DNA of 64,000 bases from Roseomonas indoligenes (GCF_017813365.1 NZ_JAGIZA010000009.1:62001-126000); one strand, 5' to 3'; counted from the first letter of the stretch, positions 40,456-49,057 are shown. Program-made: numbers and translations. Notes: generated from the letters alone by a model not told the origin.

Positions 40456-41010
40456 TCAGGGCAGGACCGTCTGGGTCCAGGTCAGCGCCGGCCGGGTCCC
40501 CGCCCGGGCGGAGAGCGTGACCCGCCCCACCGTGGCCGGCCGCAAGCTCAGCCGGACCATCGGATCGGGCTCGCCCGGCGGCAGGTCGAAGGTCATGGCG
40601 ATCCCGTCATGCTCCGCCTCCTGCCGCACCGGCCGCGGCCAGACGGATTGCAGCCCCATCGGCTCGACCAGGGCGGAGGGAAAGTGGACGAGGATCTGGT
40701 TCGGACCGGGCTGCGTGCCCGGCCGCAGGACGGGCGCCTCGGCCGGCAGGTGCAGGCTGATCCGCGTGTCCGTGCCGTAGCGGGCCACCGGCTCGTAATC
40801 CACGGCGAAGCCGCTCTCCGGTGTCTCGACCAGATGGTGGCTCAGGGGCCCGCGGCCGAGCAGCCCGGCCAGGGACGCCGCCACGAAGGCGATCATCACC
40901 CCGCGCCCGAGCAGCTCGATGCCGTACCAGCGCTTCTCGAAGCTCTCGTCGAAGCCGACCTCGAAGCCGCTGCCGATGGGATCGGCGCCGCGCGGAGCCT
41001 CGCCATCCAT
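40456..41010 (-). CDS. Unknown single-pass membrane protein paired with DUF421
   Basis: I do not recognise this 184-residue protein. It has a short acidic cytoplasmic N-terminus, then one membrane segment (LLGRGVMIAFVAASLAGLLG, about 33-52). The remaining 125 residues should lie in the periplasm and look all-beta, with YGTDTRISLHLPAEAPVL, QILVHFPSALVEPMGLQSVWP and VGRVTLSARAGTRPALTW. It is just upstream of the DUF421 gene on the same strand and may form a complex with it. Confidence 0.72.
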   Translation of the reverse strand: MDGEAPRGADPIGSGFEVGFDESFEKRWYGIELLGRGVMIAFVAASLAGLLGRGPLSHHLVETPESGFAVDYEPVARYGTDTRISLHLPAEAPVLRPGTQPGPNQILVHFPSALVEPMGLQSVWPRPVRQEAEHDGIAMTFDLPPGEPDPMVRLSLRPATVGRVTLSARAGTRPALTWTQTVLP

Positions 41011-41052
41011 GGCGGCGCCTCCTCTCAGGCCGTGCCGCGACTCACCGGAGCC

Positions 41053-41832
41053 TCAGGCCCCGCCCCAGTTCATCGTCAGCCCGCCATCCATCACCACGGT
41101 CTGCCCGGTGATGTACTCGGCGTCCGGGCTCGCCAGGAACAGCGCCAGCTTGGCGATCTCCTCCGGCTGCCCCGCCCGGTGCCAGGGGATCTCCTTGAAG
41201 GAGGCCTCCCGCTTCGCCGGGTCGTCCAGGCGCTCCTGCGTCATCGGCGTCTGGATCAGCCCGGGGGCGATGCCCACCACGTTGATCTTCCTCGGCGCTA
41301 GTTCCACGGACAGGCTGCGGATCAGCGATCCCACCCCCGCCTTGGACATGCCGTAGGGGGCGCTCTCGGCCGTGGGCAGGTGCTGCGCCACGGAGGAGAC
41401 GTTGATGATCTTGCTCCCCTCCCGCGGCTCCCCCTTGAGGAAGGCCCGGGCGCACCAGAGCGGGCCGAGGAGGTTGGTGCGGATCACCACCTCCGCGTCC
41501 TCGTCCTCCAGTTCCATCACGGGCTTCTTGCCGCCCATGCCCTTGCCCGCGTTGTTCACCAGGATGTCGATCGGGCCCAGCGCGGACCGCGCCGCCCCGA
41601 AGGCCGCATCCACGGCGCGCGAATCCATCACGTCCAGCTGCGTCACGAAGGCCTTGCGGCCCGCCGATTCCACGCGCCGCGCCGTCTCGGAAGCGCCGGC
41701 CTCGTCCGTGTGCCAGGTGATCGCCACGTCGGCCCCGGCCCGCGCATAGGCCACCGCGATCGCCTGCCCGATCCCGGAGTCCGCCCCCGTGATGAAAGCC
41801 ACCTTGCCCTGAAGCATCGCCGTTCGTTCCAT
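41053..41832 (-). CDS. SDR family oxidoreductase (glucose/3-oxoacyl dehydrogenase-like)
   Basis: This dehydrogenase of about 259 residues has the cofactor motif GADSGIGQAIA, NNAG, the catalytic serine in INVSSVAQ and YGMSK as the tyrosine-lysine pair. The C-terminus (YITGQTVVMDGGLTMNWGGA) is typical of SDRs in the glucose 1-dehydrogenase/FabG-like subgroup. Three starts are possible: GTG 41844, ATG 41832 and ATG 41817. The ATG at 41817 has GGAA at good spacing, while 41832 keeps two extra N-terminal turns. Unlike the SDRs at 24946 and 56153, it has no membrane segment and no stress promoter. Confidence 0.88.
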   Translation of the reverse strand: MERTAMLQGKVAFITGADSGIGQAIAVAYARAGADVAITWHTDEAGASETARRVESAGRKAFVTQLDVMDSRAVDAAFGAARSALGPIDILVNNAGKGMGGKKPVMELEDEDAEVVIRTNLLGPLWCARAFLKGEPREGSKIINVSSVAQHLPTAESAPYGMSKAGVGSLIRSLSVELAPRKINVVGIAPGLIQTPMTQERLDDPAKREASFKEIPWHRAGQPEEIAKLALFLASPDAEYITGQTVVMDGGLTMNWGGA

Positions 41833-41915
41833 TCTTCGGAACACATGAAGCGCCGGCGGACGGGGCGGGTTGCCCTTCCACCGGCTTCGTCATGGGCTTG
41901 CCAGGGAAGGAGGGG

Positions 41916-42191
41916 TCAGCCCTTGTTCCGCCGCAGGGTCCGCAGGTTGGCGGAAACCCGCCGATGGGCCGGGCGGGCGGCGGCGGCCATCACCGCCTCC
42001 GGTCCCGCCCCGGCCATGGCGGCCCGGCCGGCAGCGAACATGCCGTCGGTGAAGGCCTTCTGCTTCTCCAGCGCCATCCGGGTCAGCTCCTCGCCCGCAC
42101 CATCGGGCTTGGCCCAGAGGTCCATGCTGCGGAGGGTGAAGACCCAGCCGGCCTGCCAAGCCATCAGGCCCCAGCGCGTGGGGTCCGTCAC
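41916..42191 (-). CDS. Small hypothetical protein coupled to peroxiredoxin (phasin-like composition)
   Basis: The 91-residue protein opens MTDPTRWGLMAWQAGWVFTL, then an Ala/Met-rich helical stretch (EELTRMALEKQKAFTDGMFAAGRAAMAG). It ends in a basic tail (RRVSANLRTLRRNKG). The GTG start overlaps the peroxiredoxin stop as GTGA, which supports it being a real, co-translated gene. The amphipathic helices and lack of cysteine resemble small phasin-like proteins, but I cannot assign a family with confidence. Confidence 0.55.
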   Translation of the reverse strand: MTDPTRWGLMAWQAGWVFTLRSMDLWAKPDGAGEELTRMALEKQKAFTDGMFAAGRAAMAGAGPEAVMAAAARPAHRRVSANLRTLRRNKG

Positions 42192-42670
42192 AGCTGGGCC
42201 AGGATGGCGTCGGCGCTGCTCACCTCGAAGGCGCCGGGCTGCTCCACGCCCACATGCGTCACCTTGCCGCCCTTGGCGATAAGGGCGAAGCGCTGGGATC
42301 GCACGCCCATGCCGCGCGCCGTCAGGTCCATCTCCAGGCCCAGCGCCTTCGTGAACACCGCGGCGCCGTCGGCCAGCATCACTACCTCGTCCGTCACGCC
42401 CTGGTCCTTGCCCCAGGCGGCCATCACGAAGGCGTCGTTCACGGCCACGCAGGCCACCGTGTCCACGCCCTTGGCCTTCAGCGCCGCCGCCTGCTGCACG
42501 AAGCCCGGCAGGTGGCGGGCGGAGCAGGTGGGGGTGAAGGCGCCGGGCACGCCGAACAGGACCACGGTGCCGTGGCCGAGGATGGCGGCCGTATCCACCT
42601 CCTTCGGCCCTTCCGCGCTGGCCTGCATGATCTTGACGGAGGGAATGGCGTCGCCGGGCTGGATAGGCAT
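42188..42670 (-). CDS. Peroxiredoxin (Prx5/AhpE-type thiol peroxidase)
   Basis: This 160-residue enzyme reduces peroxides. The peroxidatic cysteine 49 is in the conserved PGAFTPTCSARHLPGF. Further family segments are VDTVACVAVNDAFVMAAWGKDQ and the late RSQRFALIAKGGKVTHVGVE, giving a Prx5-type protein. A resolving cysteine is not obvious; a second cysteine lies in VACVAVND. It is divergent from yqgE across 147 bases and followed by a coupled small gene of unknown role. Confidence 0.93.
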   Translation of the reverse strand: MPIQPGDAIPSVKIMQASAEGPKEVDTAAILGHGTVVLFGVPGAFTPTCSARHLPGFVQQAAALKAKGVDTVACVAVNDAFVMAAWGKDQGVTDEVVMLADGAAVFTKALGLEMDLTARGMGVRSQRFALIAKGGKVTHVGVEQPGAFEVSSADAILAQL

Positions 42671-42817
42671 CTGGAATCCTCGGAAGGGGTCTTGCCGCAG
42701 TTACGGCTCCCGTCTCGCGCCGCTGTCAACGGCTGGTTGTCCCGCATGTTTCGCCAGGCCGCAGCAACGCGGCTCGGGCGGGTTGCGGCCCCCCGTCCCC
42801 GGCTCCATCTTTCCGTC

Positions 42818-43504
42818 ATGACACGGCGCCCGAAAGACAAGGCCCCGCCTCCGCCGCCCATCGAGGATGAGGACGAGCTGGATGAGGCGGAGGGCCAGAC
42901 CACCCCGATCCAGCTGACCCGCATGGCCAGGCCCGGCCCGGCCTCGGAGGGCTGGCTCGGCGGGCAGATCCTGATCGCCATGCCCAGCATGGACGACCCC
43001 CGCTTCGCCCGGAGCGTGATCTGCCTCTGCGCCCATTCCCCGGAAGGGGCCATGGGCATCGTGCTGAACCGCACGATCGAGAACCTGACCTTCGACGACC
43101 TGCTGAAGCAGCTGGAGGTCACCCCCATCCCGCCCCAGCGCCGCATCCGGCTGCACGCCGGCGGCCCGGTGGAGGGCGGCCGCGGCTTCGTCCTCCACAC
43201 CGAGGACTGGTCGAGCGAGGGCAGCCTCTCCATCGAGGGCGGCTTCGCCCTCACCGCCAGCGTGGACATCCTGAAGGCCATCGCCGGCGGCGATGGTCCC
43301 CGCCAGGGCCTGCTGGCCCTCGGCTATGCCGGCTGGGGCCCGGGCCAGCTGGAGAGCGAGATCGCCGGCAACGCCTGGCTCTCCGTCTCCCCTGACGAGG
43401 CCATCCTCTTCACCGAGGAGGACCAGGACGCCAAGTGGCGCCGGGCCCTGGCAAAGCTGAAGGTGGACCCGCTGTTGCTGGTGGGAACGGCCGGACGGGC
43501 CTGA
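42818..43504 (+). CDS. YqgE/AlgH family protein
   Basis: This 228-residue protein belongs to the UPF0301 (YqgE/AlgH) family. The diagnostic parts are GGQILIAMPSMDDPRFARSVICLCAHSPEGAMGIVLNR near residues 47-85, HAGGPVEGGRGFVLHT near 120, and GYAGWGPGQLESEIAGNAWL near 168. A Pro/Glu-rich N-terminal extension of about 35 residues is unusual. The family's exact function is unsettled. It has been linked to envelope or transcription control in other bacteria. It is the only plus-strand gene before repeat copy F. Confidence 0.9.
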   Translation: MTRRPKDKAPPPPPIEDEDELDEAEGQTTPIQLTRMARPGPASEGWLGGQILIAMPSMDDPRFARSVICLCAHSPEGAMGIVLNRTIENLTFDDLLKQLEVTPIPPQRRIRLHAGGPVEGGRGFVLHTEDWSSEGSLSIEGGFALTASVDILKAIAGGDGPRQGLLALGYAGWGPGQLESEIAGNAWLSVSPDEAILFTEEDQDAKWRRALAKLKVDPLLLVGTAGRA

Positions 43505-43511
43505 TCCGTCT

Positions 43512-43760
43512 GCCCCAGGGAGGCTCCGCCTCCCCGGACCCCTCCGCCAGGAGACTGAGCCTCCTGGACCTGCATGGGGCTGCCGCGGATGCGATGATCG
43601 AAGGGCTTTGACACCGTGTCGACCCGGGCCGCCGTGGCGGTCGCCTGAGGTCATCGACCTCAGGCGGGCCATCGGGCGGGTATTCCGCGGCAGCCCGACA
43701 GAAAAAGATGAGGGAGGGTCCGGGAGGGAGAATTCTTTCTCCCTCCCGGGAGCCATCAGC
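43512..43760 (+). repeat. Intergenic structured repeat, copy F
   Basis: This is the clearest full copy. Its modules in order are GGGAGGC-TCC-GCCTCCC (43518-43534), CAGGAGACTGAGCCTCCTG (43548-43566) with CCTGCATGGGGCTGCCGC, and the covarying hairpin CGCCTGAGGTC / GACCTCAGGCG with loop ATC (43642-43666). The linker TATTCCGCGGCAGCCCGACA and tract GAAAAAGATGAGGG lead to the outer hairpin around GAATTC (43720-43749). It fills the 354-base gap between yqgE and aspS, which point the same way. It therefore is not simply a terminator between convergent genes. I see no gene in the gap. Confidence 0.85.
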
Positions 43761-43858
43761 GCCGACATGCCAGGACAGGCCCTGCCGGGGTTGACACAGG
43801 GGCGCCCCCTGTCCCTCTTGCCGCCCCAAACGCGTCCCAGCCTCAGGTCCCTCGCCCC

Positions 43859-45706
43859 ATGCATGCCTACCGCACCCACACCTGCGGCGCCCTCCGCGCC
43901 GCCGATGCCGGCCAGACCGTCCGGCTTTCCGGCTGGGTGCACCGCAAGCGCGACCATGGCGGCCTGCTCTTCGTCGACCTGCGCGACCATTACGGCCTGA
44001 CCCAGTGCGTCATCCCGCTGGGCTCGGACGTCTTTGCCGCCGCCGACGACGTGCGGCCGGAGAGCGTGATCACCGTGACCGGCGAGGTGGTGGCGCGGGA
44101 GCCCGCCACCGTGAACCCGCGCCTGGCCACCGGCGAGGTCGAGCTGCGCGTGCGCGAGCTGGTCGTGCAGTCGAAGGCCGATGTCCTGCCCTTCCAGGTC
44201 GCCGCCGATGACGACGCGCCGGAGGAGATGCGCCTCCGCTACCGCTTCCTGGACCTGCGGCGGGAGCGCCTGCAGCGGAACATGATCCTCCGCGCCCAGA
44301 TCATCCACGACATCCGGGAGCGGATGATCACGGCCGGCTTCAACGAGTTCCAGACGCCGATCCTGACCAGCAGCAGCCCGGAGGGCGCGCGGGACTTCCT
44401 CGTGCCGGCCCGGCTGCATCCCGGCAAGTTCTACGCGCTGCCCCAGGCCCCGCAGCAGTTCAAGCAGCTGACGATGGTCGCGGGCTTCGACCGCTACTTC
44501 CAGATCGCTCCCTGCTTCCGGGACGAGGCGGGGCGCGCCGACCGCACGCTGATGTTTTACCAGCTCGACGTGGAGATGAGCTTCGTCACCCAGGACGACG
44601 TCTTCACCACGATGGAGCCGGTGATCCGCGGCACCTTCGAGCGTTTCGCGGGCAACCGCGCCATGGATGCCGGCCCCTGGCGGCACATCCCTTACGCCCA
44701 GGCGATGCTGGACTACGGCTCGGACAAGCCCGACCTGCGGAACCCCCTGATCATCCGGGACGTGACGAAGCAGTTCGCGGGCTCCGGCTTCGGGCTGTTC
44801 GCCAAGATCGCGGCCTCCGGCGGCGTGGTCCGCGCCATCCCCGCCCCGGGCGCGGGCGGCAAGCCGCGCGGCTTCTTCGACAAACTGAACGAGTGGGCCC
44901 GCGCCCAGGGCGCCGGCGGCCTCGGCTACATCGCCTTCGACGCGGATGGACCGAAGGGCCCGATCGCCAAGAACCTGGAGCCCGAGCGGGTGGAGGCCAT
45001 CCGCTCCGCCTGCGGCATCGGCCCCGGCGACGCCGTCTTCTTCGCCGCCGGGAAGGTTGACGAGGCCGCGAAGTTCGCCGGCACCGTCCGCACCCGCATC
45101 GGGCAGGAGCTGGAACTGATCGAGAAGGACGTCTTCCGCTTCTGCTGGATCGTCGACTTCCCGATGTTCGAGCTGAACGAGGAGACGGGGAAGGTGGACT
45201 TCAGCCACAACCCCTTCTCCATGCCTCAGGGCGAGATGGAGGCGCTGGAGAACCAGGACCCGCTGACCATCCCGGCCTACCAGTACGACATCGTCTGCAA
45301 CGGCTACGAGATGGCCTCCGGCGCGATCCGGAACCACAAGGCCGAGATCATGGTGAAGGCCTTCGGCATGGCCGGCTACCCGGAGAGCGCGGTGGAGGAG
45401 CGGTTCGGCGGCATGCTGAACGCCTTCCGCTACGGCGCCCCGCCCCACGGCGGCATGGCCGCCGGCATCGACCGCATCGTCATGCTGCTGGCGGAGGAGC
45501 CGAATCTCCGCGAGGTCAACATGTACCCCATGAACCAGCAGGGCGAGGACCTGATGATGGGTGCCCCCAGCACCGTGGAGCCCGGCCGCTGGAAGGAGCT
45601 GCACATCAAGCCCGACCTTCCCCCCGCGAAGGACGCGGCCAAGGATGGGGCGGCGAAGGGCAACAAAGATGACGCAAAGGGTGCAAGCCAGGCGAAGACC
45701 GCCTAA
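43859..45706 (+). CDS. aspS: Aspartyl-tRNA synthetase
   Basis: This 615-residue class II synthetase charges tRNA-Asp. The N-terminal OB-fold starts [35 protein letters not shown]. The catalytic core has [17 protein letters not shown], motif 2 [11 protein letters not shown] and, after the bacterial insertion domain, motif 3 [16 protein letters not shown] near residue 535. After motif 2 it reads TLMFYQLD where most bacterial enzymes have a proline and an acidic residue before FxQxD. A 30-residue Ala/Lys/Asp-rich tail (from [14 protein letters not shown]) extends the usual C-terminus. It is probably the non-discriminating type in this group; that is inference. Confidence 0.97.
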   Translation: MHAYRTHTCGALRAADAGQTVRLSGWVHRKRDHGGLLFVDLRDHYGLTQCVIPLGSDVFAAADDVRPESVITVTGEVVAREPATVNPRLATGEVELRVRELVVQSKADVLPFQVAADDDAPEEMRLRYRFLDLRRERLQRNMILRAQIIHDIRERMITAGFNEFQTPILTSSSPEGARDFLVPARLHPGKFYALPQAPQQFKQLTMVAGFDRYFQIAPCFRDEAGRADRTLMFYQLDVEMSFVTQDDVFTTMEPVIRGTFERFAGNRAMDAGPWRHIPYAQAMLDYGSDKPDLRNPLIIRDVTKQFAGSGFGLFAKIAASGGVVRAIPAPGAGGKPRGFFDKLNEWARAQGAGGLGYIAFDADGPKGPIAKNLEPERVEAIRSACGIGPGDAVFFAAGKVDEAAKFAGTVRTRIGQELELIEKDVFRFCWIVDFPMFELNEETGKVDFSHNPFSMPQGEMEALENQDPLTIPAYQYDIVCNGYEMASGAIRNHKAEIMVKAFGMAGYPESAVEERFGGMLNAFRYGAPPHGGMAAGIDRIVMLLAEEPNLREVNMYPMNQQGEDLMMGAPSTVEPGRWKELHIKPDLPPAKDAAKDGAAKGNKDDAKGASQAKTA

Positions 45707-45734
45707 GTCTGGGCCCTTCCGGAAAGGCTCCTCG

Positions 45735-46604
45735 ATGCGCCTGCGCTCTCTCCTCGCTACCACGCTCACGCTGGGCGCGGCCCTGGTCCTCGCGGGCCCT
45801 GCGCCCGCCCAGCCCGCCGCCCCTAATGGCGGGGCGGCTGCCGGCACGGCCGCGGCCATGCCGGGCGCGGAGGCCATGGCGGCCCACCGCGCCGCCTACC
45901 GCCTGACCTTCGACCGCGCGCGGGACAATTCCGACATCGCCCGCGCGGAGGGCGTGATGCTCTTCGAGGTGCTGGACGCCTGCGACGGCTGGGCCAGCCG
46001 CCAGCGCCTGACCATGCGCATCCAGGACCGTGACGGCCAGACGGTCGAGACCGCCTCCGACTACTCCACCTGGGAGAGCAAGGACGGGCGCCGCCTGCGC
46101 TACTCCCTCACCCAGATGACGGCCGGCGCGGTCAGCAACCGCATCACCGGCGAGGCCACCCTCCAGCCCGACGGGACCGGCACCGCGCGCTACGAGCAGC
46201 CCCGCCCCTCGCAGGAAACCCTGCCGGCCGGCACCCTCCTGCCGATGGCACATACCCTCCGCGTCATCGCCGCCGCCCGCGCCGGCGAGAAGATCGTCAA
46301 CGCGCCCCTGATGGACGGCACCAGCGACGACGGCGCGCAGGAGAGCACCACCATCCTCTCCCCCTGGCGCAAGGAGGCCGAGGCCAATCCCCGCTTCCCG
46401 CTTCTGGCGAACCAGGAGAGCGGCCGCATGCGCATCGCCTTCTTCGGCAAGGACAACAGCGGCGGCGGTGCCTCCTCCCCGGACTACGAGGTGGGGCTGC
46501 GCTACTACGCCAATGGCGTGGCGGACGAGATGAACATGGACTTCGGCGAGTTCGCGGTGAACGGGAAGCTGGAGACCCTGGAGGCCCTTCCGGGCGGGTG
46601 CTGA
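45735..46604 (+). CDS. eipB: EipB (DUF1849) periplasmic envelope-integrity protein
   Basis: This 289-residue exported protein has a signal peptide (MRLRSLLATTLTLGAALVLAGPAPAQ, cleavage near 26). Typical DUF1849 sequence follows: HRAAYRLTFDRARDNSDIARAEGVMLFEVLDACDGW and YSTWESKDGRRLRYSL. The two cysteines, C83 and the last residue C289, match the position of the disulfide known in Brucella EipB. The family maintains cell-envelope integrity in alphaproteobacteria. It begins 28 bases after aspS and is probably co-transcribed. Confidence 0.9.
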   Translation: MRLRSLLATTLTLGAALVLAGPAPAQPAAPNGGAAAGTAAAMPGAEAMAAHRAAYRLTFDRARDNSDIARAEGVMLFEVLDACDGWASRQRLTMRIQDRDGQTVETASDYSTWESKDGRRLRYSLTQMTAGAVSNRITGEATLQPDGTGTARYEQPRPSQETLPAGTLLPMAHTLRVIAAARAGEKIVNAPLMDGTSDDGAQESTTILSPWRKEAEANPRFPLLANQESGRMRIAFFGKDNSGGGASSPDYEVGLRYYANGVADEMNMDFGEFAVNGKLETLEALPGGC

Positions 46605-46609
46605 GGCGG

Positions 46610-46645
46610 CGTCAGGGGGGAGGAAGAAGTCCTTTCTTCCCCCCG
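46610..46645. repeat. Outer-hairpin-only copy of the intergenic repeat (copy G)
   Basis: GGGGGGAGGAAGAAG-TCC-TTTCTTCCCCCC forms a strong hairpin in the 57-base gap between the convergent eipB and porin genes. It matches the outer hairpin of the longer repeat family but lacks the purine tract and other modules. It probably serves as a two-way terminator. Confidence 0.65.
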
Positions 46646-46661
46646 GCTCTTCCCGGCGCGG

Positions 46662-47855
46662 TCAGAGATTGAACGACGCCCGCATCCCGATCGCCTGGAA
46701 GTCCCGGTCCACCCCTGTGCGCCCGTTCTCGTACTGCGCCTGGAGCCGGAACCGGTCGGTGAGATACCAGTTCACCCCCGCGGTCCAGATGGATTGCCGG
46801 GTCAGGCCGAGATCCGCCGTGCTGTAGCGCACCCCGATTTCCACGCTGCCGAACCGCCCCTCGGCCTTGGGGCGCTTCCAGGTGCCGGTGTCGTTGGACC
46901 GTTCCCGCGCCGGGCCTAGCACCGTGTACAGCCCTTCCATGTACCAGCCCTCGAAGCGGCGGGTCGGCGCGTCCGGGGGCTCCACGGTCAGGCGCTGCCA
47001 AACGGCTTCCAGGTAGAGGGGGCCGACCCGCCCGGCCGCTTCGGGCCCCACGGCCCAGGCCTGGTCCGCCCGGATGGACCCGCTGTCGAGGAAGCGGCGG
47101 GAATCGATCCGCAGCTCCGGGTAGTCCCGGAAGCGGCTGGATTCGGGGCCGGGATCGGTGCCCGGGTGGAACTGCGCCGCGGCATCGGCCCCGATCTGGA
47201 ACTGCACGGGGCCGAGCGGGGGCAGCAGCACCACCGCCCGCCCGGCCGCGCCGCGCTGCCGCCCGTCATGCGGGGTGGAGCCGACGCCGCCGGTGACATA
47301 GGCGCTGGCATTCCACCGCGCGCCCCCGCCCCCCAGCTCGCCCTTGCCCTCGAGCCCCGCCGCCTCCCGCGTGTCGCCGGTGGCCAGCGAAGCGGCGAGG
47401 TTGGTGATCGTCGCCCGCTCCATGAAGGGAAGATCGAAGGAGGAGCCGGCGTATTCCGGCATGTGCTGGGGCGTGAAGATGCCCGCGCGCAGCGTGGCCC
47501 AGCCCAGCCCGGTATAGGCGAGCTGCGCCTCGAAGATGTTGTTGTAGTCGTTCGGGTTCTGCCCGCCGAACTCCCAGACGAAGCTGTAGGTGAAGTCCCG
47601 GAGCACCGTGCCGCCCAGGCCCAGCCGGCCGCGCCGGATGTTCACGCCGCTGCGGAACCCGTTCGACTCGTCCTGCCCGAAGAAGGAGCCGAGATCCGCG
47701 TCCAGCCGCACCACGGGCTTGGCTGTGAAGTTGCCCTCGGCCAGCTGCAGGGTCGGTGCGATGCCGTCCCAGCGCAGCCCGTCGGGGCGGGCCTCCTCGG
47801 CGGCGGCCGGCAGGGCGGCAAGCATCGCGAGGAGGAGGACCGGAGTGCGGCGCAT
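46662..47855 (-). CDS. Outer-membrane porin, OprO/OprP (phosphate-selective porin) family
   Basis: This 397-residue beta-barrel protein has the signal peptide MRRTPVLLLAMLAALPAAA. The mature sequence alternates polar and hydrophobic residues throughout. Family markers are RRGRLGLGGTVLRDFTYSFVWEFGG near residues 75-100, ATLRAGIFTPQHMPEYAGSSFDLPFMERA near 120-150, and GVNWYLTDRFRLQAQYENG near the end. The C-terminus ASFNL suits a last beta strand. OprP-like proteins include phosphate and pyrophosphate porins, but the specificity cannot be told here. No phosphate genes flank it. Confidence 0.87.
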   Translation of the reverse strand: MRRTPVLLLAMLAALPAAAEEARPDGLRWDGIAPTLQLAEGNFTAKPVVRLDADLGSFFGQDESNGFRSGVNIRRGRLGLGGTVLRDFTYSFVWEFGGQNPNDYNNIFEAQLAYTGLGWATLRAGIFTPQHMPEYAGSSFDLPFMERATITNLAASLATGDTREAAGLEGKGELGGGGARWNASAYVTGGVGSTPHDGRQRGAAGRAVVLLPPLGPVQFQIGADAAAQFHPGTDPGPESSRFRDYPELRIDSRRFLDSGSIRADQAWAVGPEAAGRVGPLYLEAVWQRLTVEPPDAPTRRFEGWYMEGLYTVLGPARERSNDTGTWKRPKAEGRFGSVEIGVRYSTADLGLTRQSIWTAGVNWYLTDRFRLQAQYENGRTGVDRDFQAIGMRASFNL

Positions 47856-47976
47856 GGAAATCCCCTGGGAAGGCGGCGCAGGGGTGGGCCGGGGCGTGCC
47901 CGGCGTCCAGCGAAACTTTGGTAATGGTATCGGCGGGGCCCCGGTCCATCGACGCGTCGGTCCCCGCCGATCGCCC

Positions 47977-48390
47977 TTAACGGTTGGGCATGGTCGCCAG
48001 CTTGTCGATCAGGGTGGAGGCGGCGTCCACGCAGGCCCGCGTCGGCTCGTCCTCGGCGCAGTGGATGTGGATGACCGAGTCATCCTTCTGGAAAAAGAAG
48101 CTCGCCGACTCGGAGCGCGGAGGGTGATGCCAGCCGCGCATGCGGCCCTCCGGGCCACCCATGGGGCCGCGCGGCCCTTCGAAGCCGGGACCACCCATCG
48201 GGCCACCCATCGGACCACGGGGTCCCTGGGCCTGCGGGCCCGGCCCCTGGGGATTGAGGGGCGGCGGCGGGGCGGGCAGCGGGGCCGCGGCGCCCGGGGC
48301 AGGCGGGGCCGGTGGCGCGGGCTGGGCGACCGCAAGGCCGGCAGCGCCGGTCAGGGCCAGGGCGGCAGCCAGGAACAGGGGCTTGTGCAT
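47977..48390 (-). CDS. Exported Gly/Pro/Met-rich protein with C-terminal cysteine pair
   Basis: I do not recognise the family. The 137-residue protein has a signal peptide (MHKPLFLAAALALTGAAGLAVAQ), then a proline-rich stretch. Short repeats based on GPMGG and RGPMGG follow (about residues 58-85). The C-terminal part, SFFFQKDDSVIHIHCAEDEP and RACVDAASTLIDKLATM, has two cysteines that may form a disulfide. A strong AAGGAGGT ribosome site precedes the ATG at 48390, suggesting abundant expression. Confidence 0.72.
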   Translation of the reverse strand: MHKPLFLAAALALTGAAGLAVAQPAPPAPPAPGAAAPLPAPPPPLNPQGPGPQAQGPRGPMGGPMGGPGFEGPRGPMGGPEGRMRGWHHPPRSESASFFFQKDDSVIHIHCAEDEPTRACVDAASTLIDKLATMPNR

Positions 48391-48533
48391 CGTGTGACCT
48401 CCTTCGCCGGATGGGTCCGGCCGGGCCATCCTGCCCGCCGCCCGGGTTGCTTGTCCGGCGCGGCAGGAAACGGATGGTAACCCCTCCGGCTTCATGGCCG
48501 GGGCGTAATGCATCGGGCGTCCCGCGCCCTCGC

Positions 48534-48962
48534 TCAGTCCGGCAGCACGGCGCAGGTGATGCGGGACACGCAGGCCAGGCGCCCATCCGCCCGGCGGATT
48601 TCCGTCTGCCACACCTGGGTGGAACGGCCGAGATGGAAGGGCCGGCACTCCGCCGTCACCCCCTGGCCCTCGGGTACGGCGGCGATGTGGTTGGCGTTGA
48701 TCTCGATCCCCACGCAATGGAACCCCTCCGGCACGGCGAGGTAGCAGGCCATGCTCCCCAGCGTCTCCGACAGCGCCACGGAGATGCCGCCATGCAGCAC
48801 CCGCCAGGGCTGCACGTGGCGGTGGTCCACGGGCATGGTGGCGCGCAGGAAGTCCGGCCCGATCTCCGTGATCTCGATCCCGAGAAGGCTGATGGCGGTG
48901 TTCCCCGCCCGCCCCGCGATCTGCTCGAGGGTGGCGGATTTCTTCCAGATGGGCGTGCTCAT
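48534..48962 (-). CDS. Hotdog-fold thioesterase (YdiI/MenI-like)
   Basis: This 142-residue protein resembles acyl-CoA thioesterases of the YdiI/EntH group. It opens PIWKKSATLEQIAGRAGNTA and has the active-site segment VQPWRVLHGGISVALSETLGS near residues 50-70, where the glutamate is catalytic. INANHIAAVPEGQGVTAECRP and STQVWQTEIRRADGRLACVSR follow. It is distinct from the PaaI-type gene at 39580. It lies alone between the exported Gly/Pro-rich protein and the MATE gene, all on the minus strand. The substrate is not known. Confidence 0.88.
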   Translation of the reverse strand: MSTPIWKKSATLEQIAGRAGNTAISLLGIEITEIGPDFLRATMPVDHRHVQPWRVLHGGISVALSETLGSMACYLAVPEGFHCVGIEINANHIAAVPEGQGVTAECRPFHLGRSTQVWQTEIRRADGRLACVSRITCAVLPD

Positions 48963-49057
48963 GGGGCGGGATGGGGGCCCGGCCGCCCCGGGCCGTCAAG
49001 CCATCCCGGCCGCATGGCCGTCCGGCATTCCCGGGATATGGCGATCCGGCCCCGTCC

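Noticed and set aside
42701-45877. Open frame of 1,058 codons on the strand opposite aspS and yqgE
   Set aside because: Its sequence is low-complexity (His, Ala, Gly, Arg, Val rich) with no domain, and it lies antisense to two clear genes. It is the expected shadow of high GC at third codon positions.
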